A stretch of DNA of 38,715 bases from Pseudomonadota bacterium (GCA_023387695.1 JAEWHT010000179.1:1-38715); one strand, 5' to 3'. Counted from the first letter of the stretch, positions 24,262-32,595 are shown. The notes: generated by a model from the letters alone, not told the origin. Program-made: numbers and translations.

Positions 24262-24921
24262 ATGACACTTCCGATCGGCACCACCGCCCCCGACTTCGAA
24301 GCCGAGACCACCGAAGGGAAGATCAAGTTCCACGATTGGATCGGCAACAGCTGGGCGCTGCTGTTTTCGCATCCGAAGGACTTCACGCCGGTTTGCACGA
24401 CCGAGCTCGGCGCGCTCGCCAAGCTGAAACCGGAATTTGACAAGCGCGGCGTCAAGCTCATGGGCCTCTCCGTGGACCCGGTCGACCGCCACTCCAAATG
24501 GTCGGAGGACATCAAGGAGACGCAAGGCACCGCTCCGAACTATCCGATGATCGGCGACACCGATTACAACGTCTCGAAGCTCTACGGCATGCTGCCGGCC
24601 GCGATTTCGGGCGATCCCCTTACCCGCACCGCCGCGGATAACCAGACCGTGCGCAACGTCTTCATCATCGGGCCGGACAAGAAGATCAAGCTGGTGCTGG
24701 TCTATCCGATGACCACCGGCCGGAATTTCCAGGAAATCCTGCGCGTGATCGACTCGCTTCAGCTCACCGCCAAGCATCGCGTCGCGACGCCGGCCGACTG
24801 GAACCAGGGCGATGACGTCATCATCGCGGGCTCGGTGTCCAATGACGAGGCCAAGACGATCTACCCGCAGGGCTGGAAGGAACCGAAGCCCTACATCCGG
24901 ATCGTGCCGCAACCGAAGTGA
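24262..24921 (+). CDS. 1-Cys peroxiredoxin (Prx6 type)
   Basis: A 219-residue thioredoxin-fold peroxidase that reduces hydrogen peroxide and organic hydroperoxides. The peroxidatic Cys45 is in KDFTPVCTTELG, with the conserved Pro-x3-Thr/Ser-x2-Cys arrangement. No second resolving cysteine is visible, and the C-terminal dimerisation domain (HRVATPADWNQGDDVII, then GWKEPKPYIR) is that of the Prx6/1-Cys subgroup. Length is normal for the family. It stands alone, converging on the DUF2177 gene with 5 bases between stops. Its reductant cannot be told from this locus. Confidence 0.95.
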   Translation: MTLPIGTTAPDFEAETTEGKIKFHDWIGNSWALLFSHPKDFTPVCTTELGALAKLKPEFDKRGVKLMGLSVDPVDRHSKWSEDIKETQGTAPNYPMIGDTDYNVSKLYGMLPAAISGDPLTRTAADNQTVRNVFIIGPDKKIKLVLVYPMTTGRNFQEILRVIDSLQLTAKHRVATPADWNQGDDVIIAGSVSNDEAKTIYPQGWKEPKPYIRIVPQPK

Positions 24922-24926
24922 CGGTG

Positions 24927-25319
24927 TTAGGTCAGACGATTAGCCACCAACAGACCCGCGGTCGACGAGACCGCGGTCACCACTGCGCCCCATGTGATGT
25001 CCAAAATCACGACGGGCCAGGTCCAGTGCTTGAGCAACGACAGCGCGGTCAGCTCGAACGTCGCATAGCAGAACAAGCCGAATAGCGCGCCGTAGAGCAT
25101 CGTCGATTGCCAAGACGCACTGGAGGTTCCGCTCACGAAGATCAAAATGCCGACGACATAGATCAGGTAGAAAAGCACGGCAGGAAGCGGCCGGATATCG
25201 CCCAGCATGCTGCCGACCTGAGCGGCGAAAAAACCCCTGGCTATCAGACCGAGAAAAATGAAGTCGAGTCCTGTCAACACGACAAGGGTTGCGACATACA
25301 AAACAGCGATACGGTTCAC
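24927..25319 (-). CDS. DUF2177-family membrane protein
   Basis: A 130-residue protein with four predicted transmembrane helices. It has the family's features: an N-terminal helix with LTGLDFIFLGLI, then PAVLFYLIYVVGI and YGALFGLFCYATFELTALSLLKHW, then LDITWGAVVTA. The gene starts with GTG, preceded by a strong site, gggagg, 8 bases upstream. DUF2177 has no known function. Neighbours (peroxiredoxin, chemoreceptor) do not suggest one. Confidence 0.9.
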   Translation of the reverse strand: MNRIAVLYVATLVVLTGLDFIFLGLIARGFFAAQVGSMLGDIRPLPAVLFYLIYVVGILIFVSGTSSASWQSTMLYGALFGLFCYATFELTALSLLKHWTWPVVILDITWGAVVTAVSSTAGLLVANRLT

Positions 25320-25422
25320 TGGCGGCCTCCCTGCCCTGAGATGTCTCAGGCGGTCATCTTGCCGTCAGCTACGTCACGGCGGACTGATGGTTTCAGCCCG
25401 CTAAGCCAGGATCAAGTCGAGA

Positions 25423-27153
25423 TCAAGCCGCTTGCACGCGATCGAGGAAGCTGTCGACCTCGGCCTTGAGATGCAGGCTCTCGCCCGACAGCGCCTGAGC
25501 GGAGGCGAACATCCGGCTCGACGTCTCGCCGGTCTCGCTCGCGCCCTCGGCCGCATGACGGACATTGACCGCAACATCGGCCGTGCCCGAGGCCGCAGCG
25601 CGAACGCTGGCCGCGATGTTGTGGGTCGCGCTCCGCTGCTGCTCGACGGCCGCCGAGATCGAGGCCGCGATGCCGCTGATGCGCTCGATGGTCTCGGTGA
25701 TCGCCTTGATGGCGCTCACCGACTCCTCGGTCGCAAGCTGCATGCTCGCGATCTGGGTCGAGATTTCGTCGGTGGCCTTGGCGGTCTGCCCGGCGAGCGT
25801 CTTGACCTCCTGGGCCACGACGGCAAAGCCGCGCCCGGCGTCGCCCGCGCGCGCGGCCTCGATGGTCGCGTTCAGCGCCAGCAGATTGGTCTGCTCGGCG
25901 ATCGAGGTGATCAGCTTGACGACGTCGCCGATGCGGGCGCCGGCTTCCGAGAGCTGCGCGATGCGCTGGTCGGTGGCCGCGGCCTGCTGCACGGCCTCTG
26001 CGGAGATCGTGTTGGATTCCTGCACCCTGCGGGTGATTTCGGAGATCGACTGCGACAGTTCGTCGGAGGCCGAGGCCGCCGTACGAACGTGGTCGGAAGC
26101 CTGTTCCGACGCGCCGGCCGATTTCGCCGAGAGGTCGGCAGTGGAGCGCGCTGTATCGGTCAATTGCTGGGCTACGCGCTCGAATTCACCGGACGAATGC
26201 AGCACCTTGTCGAGAATGCCGCCGACACTGCCGCGGAACTCACCGACGAAGTTGCGCAGATCCGCCTTGCGCTGCTCGGCCGCCGCAGCTGCAGCTTCCG
26301 CCTGCTCGCCACGCATCCGCGCGCGTTCCTGCGAATTGCTCTTGAACACCGCAACCGTGCGGGCGATTTCGCCGATCTCGTCGGCACGATCCTCGCAATC
26401 GATCGCGACGTCACTCTGGCCGTTGGCAAGCGCGGTCAGCGAACGTGTGACAGAGGTGAGCGGCCGGGTAACGCGGCGGACGACCAGCATGGTCAGCACC
26501 AGAACCAGCAACGCTGCGATCCCTGCCGCGATTGCCACGCTGGACATGGCCTGGGACAGCATGGCCTCATACTGCGCCATCGGGATGCCGACATAGAGAA
26601 TGCCGACGACCTTCCCCGCTGCATCCGCGATCGGGAAATAAGCCGTCATGAAGGACTTGCCGAACAGCGTGGCCGGCCCCTTATAAGCTTCGCCCCGGCG
26701 CAGCACGGCCTGCGCCGGATGATCGGCTGCGAGCTGGGTGCCGACGGCGCGCTCGCCGTTCTCTTTCTTCAGATTGGTCGAGCGGCGGATGAACTGCCCG
26801 CTCGCATCATCGAACACGAACAGGGTCGCGCTGCCCCCGACATAGGAGGTCACACGGTCGACGATGGCGTGATCTTTGAAGTCGGGCATCTTGGGGATCT
26901 CGGCGCGCACCACCGCGCCATCCCGCATCGTGATCTTGGCGTCGGGGACGATCTCGGCAAAGGCCAGGCCCAGCGTACGCAGATTGACTTCAATGTCGCG
27001 CAATGCGCGCTCGTTGAAGGCAGAGGTGAGCGACCAGTAACCAGCGCCGACCACCAATGCAGTGTTCATCGCAATCAGCAGGACGGCACACAAGACGGCC
27101 TTGGTGCCCAGCTTGAATTGCGGCAGGAACTTCGCCGTTAATGAGTTGGTCAT
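25423..27153 (-). CDS. Methyl-accepting chemotaxis protein with single Cache sensor
   Basis: A 576-residue chemoreceptor. TM1 is about 19-40, followed by a periplasmic single-Cache domain (about 41-200, with the typical GKSFMTAYFPIADAAGKVVGILYVG), TM2 about 205-226, HAMP about 224-277, and the cytoplasmic signalling hairpin. The tip is EQTNLLALNATIEAARAGDAGRGFAVVA, which binds CheA/CheW. There is no C-terminal pentapeptide for the adaptation enzymes. The ATG at 27153 has gggag upstream and begins a basic N-terminus; a longer frame to 27192 is less likely. Ligands of this Cache class are often organic acids; none can be assigned here. It is divergent from the photolyase gene. Confidence 0.94.
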   Translation of the reverse strand: MTNSLTAKFLPQFKLGTKAVLCAVLLIAMNTALVVGAGYWSLTSAFNERALRDIEVNLRTLGLAFAEIVPDAKITMRDGAVVRAEIPKMPDFKDHAIVDRVTSYVGGSATLFVFDDASGQFIRRSTNLKKENGERAVGTQLAADHPAQAVLRRGEAYKGPATLFGKSFMTAYFPIADAAGKVVGILYVGIPMAQYEAMLSQAMSSVAIAAGIAALLVLVLTMLVVRRVTRPLTSVTRSLTALANGQSDVAIDCEDRADEIGEIARTVAVFKSNSQERARMRGEQAEAAAAAAEQRKADLRNFVGEFRGSVGGILDKVLHSSGEFERVAQQLTDTARSTADLSAKSAGASEQASDHVRTAASASDELSQSISEITRRVQESNTISAEAVQQAAATDQRIAQLSEAGARIGDVVKLITSIAEQTNLLALNATIEAARAGDAGRGFAVVAQEVKTLAGQTAKATDEISTQIASMQLATEESVSAIKAITETIERISGIAASISAAVEQQRSATHNIAASVRAAASGTADVAVNVRHAAEGASETGETSSRMFASAQALSGESLHLKAEVDSFLDRVQAA

Positions 27154-27186
27154 GAATGGAACTCCCACCGGAATTCCTGCATATTC

Positions 27187-28716
27187 ATGCAATTCGTTTA
27201 CGACCCCATTAACGACGGTTCACACCGCCACCCGCGGCATGCTTTCCAAGACGTAAAACGAGGACGCACCCTGCCCCCGCCAAGCCCCCCGCCTGTCATC
27301 GTCTGGTTCCGCGACGATCTCCGCTTGTCCGATCATCCCGCCCTGCACGCCGCTGCGAAATCCGGCGCGCCGGTGATCTGCCTTTATGTGCTCGACGATG
27401 CGGCCGGCCGGGCCCCCGGCGGTGCGGCCCGCTGGTGGCTCGCGCAGTCGCTGCGCGCGCTCGGTGCCGACATTGCCGCGCGGGGCGGATCGCTGGTCCT
27501 GCGCAAGGGCCCAGCGGCCAAGGTGATCCCCGAGGTCGCCCGCGAGAGCGGCGCCGCTGCGGTCTATTGGAATACGATCGCTCAGGCCCCGCATCAGGCG
27601 ATCGAGAAACAGCTCGAAGCTGCGCTGGCAAAGCTCGGCGTGGACTCGCAAAGTTTCCCCGGCGACCTGCTGGTCCCGCCCTCGGCAATCCGCAACAAGG
27701 AAGGCCGGGGCTTGCGCGTCTTCACGCCGTTCTGGCGGCGTGTGCTGTCGCTCGGCGATCCCCCCAAGCCTCTGCCCTCACCAAGAGAGCTGCGTCCGGG
27801 AGCGAAGATCGCCAGCGACACGCTGGAGAGTTGGAAGCTCGAGCCGACCAGGCCGGACTGGGCCGGCGGCCTGCGCGAGACCTGGACTTCGGGTGAAGCT
27901 TCCGCCCGCGCCCGCCTGCGCAACTTCCTCAAACACACCGCGCGCGGCTATGTCGGCGACCGCGACCGTCCGGATCGCGAAGGCACCTCAGGCCTGTCGC
28001 CGCACTTAAGGTTCGGCGAGCTCAGCCCGCGCCAGGTCTTTCACGCCGCGCGCTTCGCCGCTGAGGAAAATCCGGCGATCGGCTCCGGCATCGACAAGTT
28101 CCTCAGCGAGCTCGGCTGGCGCGAGTTCTGCCGCCATCTGCTCCACGACCATCCGAACCTCGCCACCGAGAATCTGCAAACCAACTTCGATGACTTCCCC
28201 TGGAAGACCGACAAGAAGGCCCTTGCCGCCTGGCAGCGCGGGCGCACCGGCTATCCCATCGTCGATGCCGGAATGCGCGAGCTCTGGCACACCGGCGTGA
28301 TGCACAACCGGGTCCGGATGGTGGTCGCCTCGTTCCTGGTGAAGCACCTGCTGATCGACTGGCGCGATGGCGAAGCCTGGTTCTGGGACACGCTGGTCGA
28401 TGCGGACGCGGGCAGCAATCCGGCCAACTGGCAATGGGTCGCCGGCTGCGGCGCCGACGCCGCCCCCTATTTCCGCGTGTTCAACCCGATACTCCAGGGC
28501 GAGAAGTTCGATCCTGATGGAACCTACGTCCGGCGCTGGGTGCCGGAGCTGAAGGACATGCCGGCGAAGCTGATCCACCAGCCCTGGCAGGCGACGCCGA
28601 TTGAGCTTGCCGGTGCAGGCATCACGCTCGGCAAGACCTATCCGCATCCGATCATCGATCACGCCAAAGGACGCGAAGGCGCGCTCGCCGCTTACGCAAA
28701 GATCCGCAGAGGTTGA
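27187..28716 (+). CDS. phr: Deoxyribodipyrimidine photolyase (cryptochrome/photolyase family)
   Basis: A 509-residue flavoprotein that repairs cyclobutane pyrimidine dimers with blue light. The N-terminal antenna-binding Rossmann domain begins PVIVWFRDDLRLSDHPAL (near 36). The FAD domain includes GTSGLSPHLRFGELSPRQV, SELGWREFCRHLL, TGYPIVDAGMRELWHTG and NPANWQWVAGCGADAAPYFRVFNP, covering dimer- and FAD-contacting residues and the tryptophan electron-transfer positions. The first 30 or so residues have no counterpart in standard enzymes. The only in-frame ATG is at 27187, so the true start may be there or at a non-standard codon nearer 27270. It is divergent from the chemoreceptor gene with about 33 bases between starts. 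Confidence 0.93.
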   Translation: MQFVYDPINDGSHRHPRHAFQDVKRGRTLPPPSPPPVIVWFRDDLRLSDHPALHAAAKSGAPVICLYVLDDAAGRAPGGAARWWLAQSLRALGADIAARGGSLVLRKGPAAKVIPEVARESGAAAVYWNTIAQAPHQAIEKQLEAALAKLGVDSQSFPGDLLVPPSAIRNKEGRGLRVFTPFWRRVLSLGDPPKPLPSPRELRPGAKIASDTLESWKLEPTRPDWAGGLRETWTSGEASARARLRNFLKHTARGYVGDRDRPDREGTSGLSPHLRFGELSPRQVFHAARFAAEENPAIGSGIDKFLSELGWREFCRHLLHDHPNLATENLQTNFDDFPWKTDKKALAAWQRGRTGYPIVDAGMRELWHTGVMHNRVRMVVASFLVKHLLIDWRDGEAWFWDTLVDADAGSNPANWQWVAGCGADAAPYFRVFNPILQGEKFDPDGTYVRRWVPELKDMPAKLIHQPWQATPIELAGAGITLGKTYPHPIIDHAKGREGALAAYAKIRRG

Positions 28717-28724
28717 ACGTTGCT

Positions 28725-28752
28725 TTGACACAATTATGAAACCCGCTATCGT
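28725..28752 (+). promoter_or_regulatory. Probable sigma-70 promoter of the histone-like gene
   Basis: TTGACA (28725-28730, perfect -35), a 16-base spacer and TATCGT (28747-28752, 4 of 6 bases of the -10 consensus) lie between the photolyase stop and the ATG at 28785. The gap leaves a short leader containing gggggaca as ribosome site. Confidence 0.5.
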
Positions 28753-28784
28753 CATCGCTCCATGCAAACCGTGGGGGACACGAT

Positions 28785-29066
28785 ATGGACGACGATAAGC
28801 CGATCACCGAACAGGCGATGGAGACCATCACCGCCGCCGTGGAAGCGACCAAGGACGCCGCAGTCACCGCCGTGAAGAAGGTGAAGAAAGCTGCCAAGAA
28901 GGTCGCGAAGAAAGTCGCGCCGAAGAAGGCAAAGAAGGCTTCGAAAAAGAAGGCCAAGAAGGCCGCGAAGAAGTCTTCGAAGAAAGCCGCCAAGAAGTCG
29001 GTGAAGAAGGCCGCCAAGAAAACTGCAAAGAAGGCCGCCAAGAAGAAAAAGAAGGCCAAGCGCTGA
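28785..29066 (+). CDS. Histone H1-like Lys/Ala-rich protein
   Basis: A 93-residue protein. The first 30 residues are mixed and acidic (DDDKPITEQAMETITAAVEATKD). The rest is an almost continuous array of KKA, AKK and KKV units ending KKKKKAKR, like the C-terminal tail of eukaryotic linker histones and of bacterial AlgP/HctB-type proteins. It should bind DNA or RNA non-specifically through charge. The gene has its own promoter-like sequence, a ggggga ribosome site and a strong terminator, so it is a single-gene unit. The repeat-like codons (aag and gcc) may vary in number between strains. Confidence 0.85.
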   Translation: MDDDKPITEQAMETITAAVEATKDAAVTAVKKVKKAAKKVAKKVAPKKAKKASKKKAKKAAKKSSKKAAKKSVKKAAKKTAKKAAKKKKKAKR

Positions 29067-29081
29067 TCGCAGCGCGAGGAC

Positions 29082-29116
29082 AAGCCTCCGGATGCGGGCG
29101 CGCCCGGAGGCTTTTT
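29082..29116 (+). terminator. Rho-independent terminator
   Basis: AAGCCTCCGG (29082-29091) pairs perfectly with CCGGAGGCTT (29104-29113) across a 12-base loop, followed by a run of T (29112-29116). It lies 15 bases after the histone-like gene and 2 bases before the end of the convergent gene. Confidence 0.85.
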
Positions 29117-29118
29117 CC

Positions 29119-29862
29119 CTAACCTCGCCGTTTGGCCGCGCGCCGGCCCGGGTGATGCTGCCCCTTCGGGTCACGAAATTCACTGCGATGGCCGCGCCGG
29201 TCTTCGGCATTGAAGCGACGCCGCTTCGCAGGTGAGCCGAACGCCTTGATCACCTTCCTCCCGTTGACCTTCTTGATGACGTAGCCGCCCTCGGTCATCG
29301 AGAACGGCGCCTTCAGCGTTCCCTTATGGTCGAACTTGGTGCCGCGCGGATGCCTGAACGGCTCGAACCAGGACGGATAGACGAAGTTCGACATCGGAAA
29401 GCCGCTGACGACGAAGGCGTCCTCCTCCACGGCGTCGCAGACCTCATAGGCGTATTGGGTGTTCGGATTCTTGTCGGCCCAGAGATTGGCCATGGGGTCG
29501 AGCACCATCTCGAACAGCTCATGCGAGGCCGCCACGCTGACGGGCTCGTCGCCCAGCGCCTTCACGAAGATCTTCGAGATCGGCTGTCCCCGATGCGTCA
29601 GCTCGTGTCGCCCGAGCATGTTCTTGTGGGAGGCGTCATCGAAATAGACCAGTTGCCAGTCGCTCCGCTTCGGCTTGCGCGTGACGTAGAGATCGACCGG
29701 ATAGCCCCAGACCGGCAGGAAGTGCTGGTCGTAACATTTTTGCAGCGCCGCGGTGAGCTTGCGCATCATCCGCTCGTCGATCGCCTCCTCCGCATAATTG
29801 ATGCAGGCAATCCGGACCGGCTTCATGGACCTGCCGAGCAGTGCGCGCTTCGCCTTCTTCAT
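29119..29862 (-). CDS. Uncharacterised protein with SHELFE metallopeptidase-like motif
   Basis: A 247-residue, probably cytoplasmic protein. The central feature is AASHELFEMVLDPMANLW (111-128), with His114-Glu115, Glu118 and Asp122-Pro123, followed by QYAYEVCDAVEEDAF (136-150). I recall the combination SHE-x-xE-x3-DP with a later YEVxDxVE from uncharacterised actinobacterial and proteobacterial proteins. It looks like a metal site, but zinc binding or peptidase activity is an inference. The C-terminus is very basic (KRRRFNAEDRRGHRSEFRDP, ending AAKRRG), suggesting nucleic-acid contact. The ATG at 29862 follows ggtga; a GTG three codons upstream is the alternative. Confidence 0.8.
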   Translation of the reverse strand: MKKAKRALLGRSMKPVRIACINYAEEAIDERMMRKLTAALQKCYDQHFLPVWGYPVDLYVTRKPKRSDWQLVYFDDASHKNMLGRHELTHRGQPISKIFVKALGDEPVSVAASHELFEMVLDPMANLWADKNPNTQYAYEVCDAVEEDAFVVSGFPMSNFVYPSWFEPFRHPRGTKFDHKGTLKAPFSMTEGGYVIKKVNGRKVIKAFGSPAKRRRFNAEDRRGHRSEFRDPKGQHHPGRRAAKRRG

Positions 29863-29949
29863 CGAAATCACCGTGTGAAATGGCCGCTGAAATGCGGTCA
29901 GCCTATCACGACGCCGCCCGCACGTCTGGGGTGTATTTCGGCGGCCAGC

Positions 29950-30828
29950 CTACGTGCCGAAACGCCGGTTGACGACGAATACCGCGGCCGCGCACATCGC
30001 CATGCCGGCGATCGCCAGCGCATCGAGCTTCTCGCCGAACAGCAGATAAGCCATCAGCGCCGTCACCGCGGGCACCAGATAGAACAGGCTCGCCACGGAC
30101 GTCGCAGCGGCATGGCGGATCAGCCAGTACAACAGGCCGATCGACCCGATGGAGAGCGCAACCGCGAGCCAGCCGAGCGCGAGCACGAATTCCCGCGTCC
30201 AATGCACCACGCGGTCCTCGAACAGGAAGGCGCCAGCCGTGAAGAAGATCGTGACGGCGACATATTGCACGAGATTGCCGGCGCGCCAGTCGATATGGTT
30301 GCAGTAGCGGCGCTGATAGAGCGTGCCGAGCGTAATGCTGATCAGCGACACCACCGACGCCAGCCAGCCGAGCCCGGCCTCTCCCGTCATCGGGCGATTG
30401 TGCAGGATCATCGCCACGCCGCCGAGGCCGAGCAGCAGGCCGCCCCACTGCACCGGTGTCACCTTCTCACCGAGCCAGCGATTGGCAATGGTCGAGGTCA
30501 GGATCGGCTGCAGGCCCGGAATGAGTGCGGAGAGTCCCGCCGGAATAGAATGCGCGATCGCGATCGCCGTGCCGCCGAGATAGAAGCCGTGGACGAGAAT
30601 GCCGGCGACCGCGCTATGCGCGATGCCAATACGATCCGGCCATTTCGGCCGCGCGACGCCTGCGATGATCGCCATCAGAACGACCACCACCGCCATGCGG
30701 ATAGCGAGATACGTCAAGGGGTCGGCGTTGTTGATGACGTATTTCGTGCCGATGAATCCCGTGCTCCAGAGCAGGACGAACAGGACCGGGGCAGCGCGGG
30801 CAGCCAGATGATCTTGATTATGATTCAT
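29950..30828 (-). CDS. EamA/DMT-family transporter
   Basis: A 292-residue inner-membrane protein with ten predicted helices in two EamA repeats. The first begins APVLFVLLWSTGFIGTKYVI. The second ends VPAVTALMAYLLFGEKLDALAIAGMAMCAAAVFVV, which is the classic EamA end. Members export metabolites such as amino acids or nucleosides; the substrate is unknown. The ATG at 30828 gives MNHNQDHL, an ordinary short polar start; the ATG at 30840 four codons earlier is also possible. No regulator lies next to it. Confidence 0.92.
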   Translation of the reverse strand: MNHNQDHLAARAAPVLFVLLWSTGFIGTKYVINNADPLTYLAIRMAVVVVLMAIIAGVARPKWPDRIGIAHSAVAGILVHGFYLGGTAIAIAHSIPAGLSALIPGLQPILTSTIANRWLGEKVTPVQWGGLLLGLGGVAMILHNRPMTGEAGLGWLASVVSLISITLGTLYQRRYCNHIDWRAGNLVQYVAVTIFFTAGAFLFEDRVVHWTREFVLALGWLAVALSIGSIGLLYWLIRHAAATSVASLFYLVPAVTALMAYLLFGEKLDALAIAGMAMCAAAVFVVNRRFGT

Positions 30829-30917
30829 TGCCGCTCTCATTGCCCGAGCAGGGCCGGTGCGGCAATGCGAATTTCCGTTGCTGCGCTGCGACGGACGCCG
30901 CGGATCGGATCAGCCGA

Positions 30918-31364
30918 TCACCATTCTTCCGGACAGGGATCGATGATCTTCCAGAGGTCCACCCCGTTCTTGATCTTCTTCATGTCGGTGGTCAGCCCGC
31001 CATTGCGGCGGATCCAGTCCTTCACCGTGTCGGGATAGTAGGACATCAGGTCGGAAGTTCCTTCCGAACTCGTGACCTTGATGCCGAAGGTGAAGGCCTT
31101 GTCGTAATAGGCCTGATGGAAGCCGAGGCTCGCCTTTGGCGTCACGCAGATCTTGTTCAGCGGCACGATGCCGAGCACCAGCGTGCAGGCCGAGTTGCAG
31201 ATGCCGTCGATGATCACGCGCTCGCCGGTGTCACGGACGCGCTTGTACTTCGCCTTGTACTCCTCGACATAGCCACCGTGGTCACGGGTAATGTGCAACT
31301 GGGCGCGCGCTGGGGTGGCAGCAGCGACGAACAGCAACAGCAGGCTGAGGAGCGTGATGCGCAT
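30918..31364 (-). CDS. Secreted ClpP/crotonase-like protein
   Basis: A 148-residue exported protein. The signal peptide is residues 1-21 (ending ARA). The motif DGICNSACTLVLG places Ser58 where ClpP-fold serine peptidases have the nucleophile, and LGFHQAYY places His83 exactly 25 residues later, the same spacing as in E. coli ClpP. An Asp further on (127 or 136) could complete a triad. Similar secreted proteins are grouped as predicted periplasmic COG3904-like proteins, with unknown targets. The ATG at 31364 is chosen because the signal follows directly; the longer frame to 31490 has no domain content. Confidence 0.8.
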   Translation of the reverse strand: MRITLLSLLLLFVAAATPARAQLHITRDHGGYVEEYKAKYKRVRDTGERVIIDGICNSACTLVLGIVPLNKICVTPKASLGFHQAYYDKAFTFGIKVTSSEGTSDLMSYYPDTVKDWIRRNGGLTTDMKKIKNGVDLWKIIDPCPEEW

Positions 31365-31659
31365 GGCAGTGTGACGACGAATACCTTGCAAGGAACGAAC
31401 CGGCCTCGAAGAGCACCCCAAAAGGCCGGCGGGAGGAATCTTTGACCGGATTCTCTTTGGCCATACTTGTGTGGGGAATTCGTTAAGCATCCCGAAAAGG
31501 CCAAAAATGGGCAGGCTTCGACCTCACTTCCGGCAATTCTGTCACACCTTCCCGGGAATCTTCGGGATTGGACCCGATTTCCTCCCCCCGGACGGGTGCC
31601 CCGGCGGCCTGAAGTGGCTATAGATGGTGACTTATTCGCGCGGGTTCCGGAGAATCGAG

Positions 31660-31923
31660 ATGAACAAGTTGGCGCTTGTAGCCACGGTCGCAGCCCTGTC
31701 AGCGGCTATCCTGGCCCCTGGCCTTGCCGAGGCCCGGGTGCATCACCGGTACCACCGCTACTACGCCAACCCGCTGCCCTACCCGATCAGCTACCTCCAC
31801 AATTACGGCCCGGGGATCACCCCCGGCACCTTCGCCTTCTACGACGGCCCGTCGAGCAACCACTGCTACCAGAGCGCGGCCGGCTATGTCGGCCAGGACC
31901 GCCGGCGGCACCCCTGCTACTGA
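31660..31923 (+). CDS. Small secreted His/Tyr-rich protein
   Basis: An 87-residue protein with a signal peptide (about 1-25, LALVATVAALSAAILAPGLAEA), then VHHRYHRYYANPLPYPISYLHNYG and a C-terminal part with two cysteines (SSNHCYQSAAGYVGQDRRRHPCY). The start follows ggagaatcgag. It resembles many short secreted rhizobial proteins of unknown function. The His/Tyr cluster could bind metal, but nothing here demonstrates it. Confidence 0.72.
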   Translation: MNKLALVATVAALSAAILAPGLAEARVHHRYHRYYANPLPYPISYLHNYGPGITPGTFAFYDGPSSNHCYQSAAGYVGQDRRRHPCY

Positions 31924-32200
31924 GCGACGCCGCGAACTCATCGCGCGACCGGGAGCCCTGTCCGACGGCTCCCGACAGTAGCAATTGCCGCTCGTAGATC
32001 GACGCTTTGACGAGGGCATTGCGACCTCGCCTGTGAGCCAATTCTTCGGATTCAGCGCGGTCCGCCCGCAGCGACAAAACCATAGCGAGACCGCAGGCTG
32101 ATGAGCTGCAGATTCGTTCATCAGCATTACATTTCGGTTCTGCCACAATTTGATCAGAACGACTTCGATATCCTGTACTGCGTAAGCAGAGGAAGATATC

Positions 32201-32473
32201 ATGAATGTAAAGATTGGCTTCGTCGCCGCATCCCTGTTCGGTGCCCTTGCGGCATCGTCGCCGGCGTCGGCCATGCCAGTTGCGCCGGCACCTGCGATGC
32301 CGCACGTCTCTGGCATCGAGCAGGTCCGCACGGTGTGCAACGCCTGGGGACGCTGCTGGTGGCAGCCGAACGTCTATTACGGTCCCGGCTATGGATATTA
32401 TGGGCCGCGCTATTACGCTCCGCGTTATTATCGCCCGCGCTACTATGGCTATTACGGCTATCGCCGCTGGTGA
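32201..32473 (+). CDS. Small secreted Tyr/Arg-rich protein
   Basis: A 90-residue protein. The signal peptide is about residues 1-24 (ending ASA). A short region with two cysteines follows (VCNAWGRCWWQPN), then a C-terminal low-complexity tail of YYGPGYGYYGPRYYAPRYYRPRYY repeats, with Tyr or Arg in most positions. The start has gaggaag as ribosome site. The gene is followed by a strong terminator, so it is a single unit. Tails of this sort occur in many bradyrhizobial exported proteins; the function is unknown. Confidence 0.78.
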   Translation: MNVKIGFVAASLFGALAASSPASAMPVAPAPAMPHVSGIEQVRTVCNAWGRCWWQPNVYYGPGYGYYGPRYYAPRYYRPRYYGYYGYRRW

Positions 32474-32478
32474 GATTT

Positions 32479-32507
32479 GAAGGGGCCCTCGGGGCCCCTT
32501 CGCTTTT
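32479..32507 (+). terminator. Rho-independent terminator
   Basis: GAAGGGGCCC (32479-32488) pairs perfectly with GGGCCCCTTC (32492-32501) across a TCG loop and is followed by gctttt. It lies 6 bases after the Tyr/Arg-rich gene. Confidence 0.85.
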
Positions 32508-32595
32508 GCGAGATGGTGTGCGCGTCCCCGGCTGGAGCGATTCAAAAACTGATCTAGATCAAGGATGAAATTCGCCGTGCGGTCATGCTGTACCG

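Noticed and set aside
25432..27141. 569-residue plus-strand frame opposite the chemoreceptor
   Set aside because: Antisense shadow of a textbook methyl-accepting chemotaxis protein.
29326..31038. 570-residue open frame on the plus strand
   Set aside because: It lies opposite the SHELFE protein, the DMT transporter and part of the ClpP-like gene, all of which have motifs and ribosome sites. The translation is charged low-complexity sequence without a recognisable domain.
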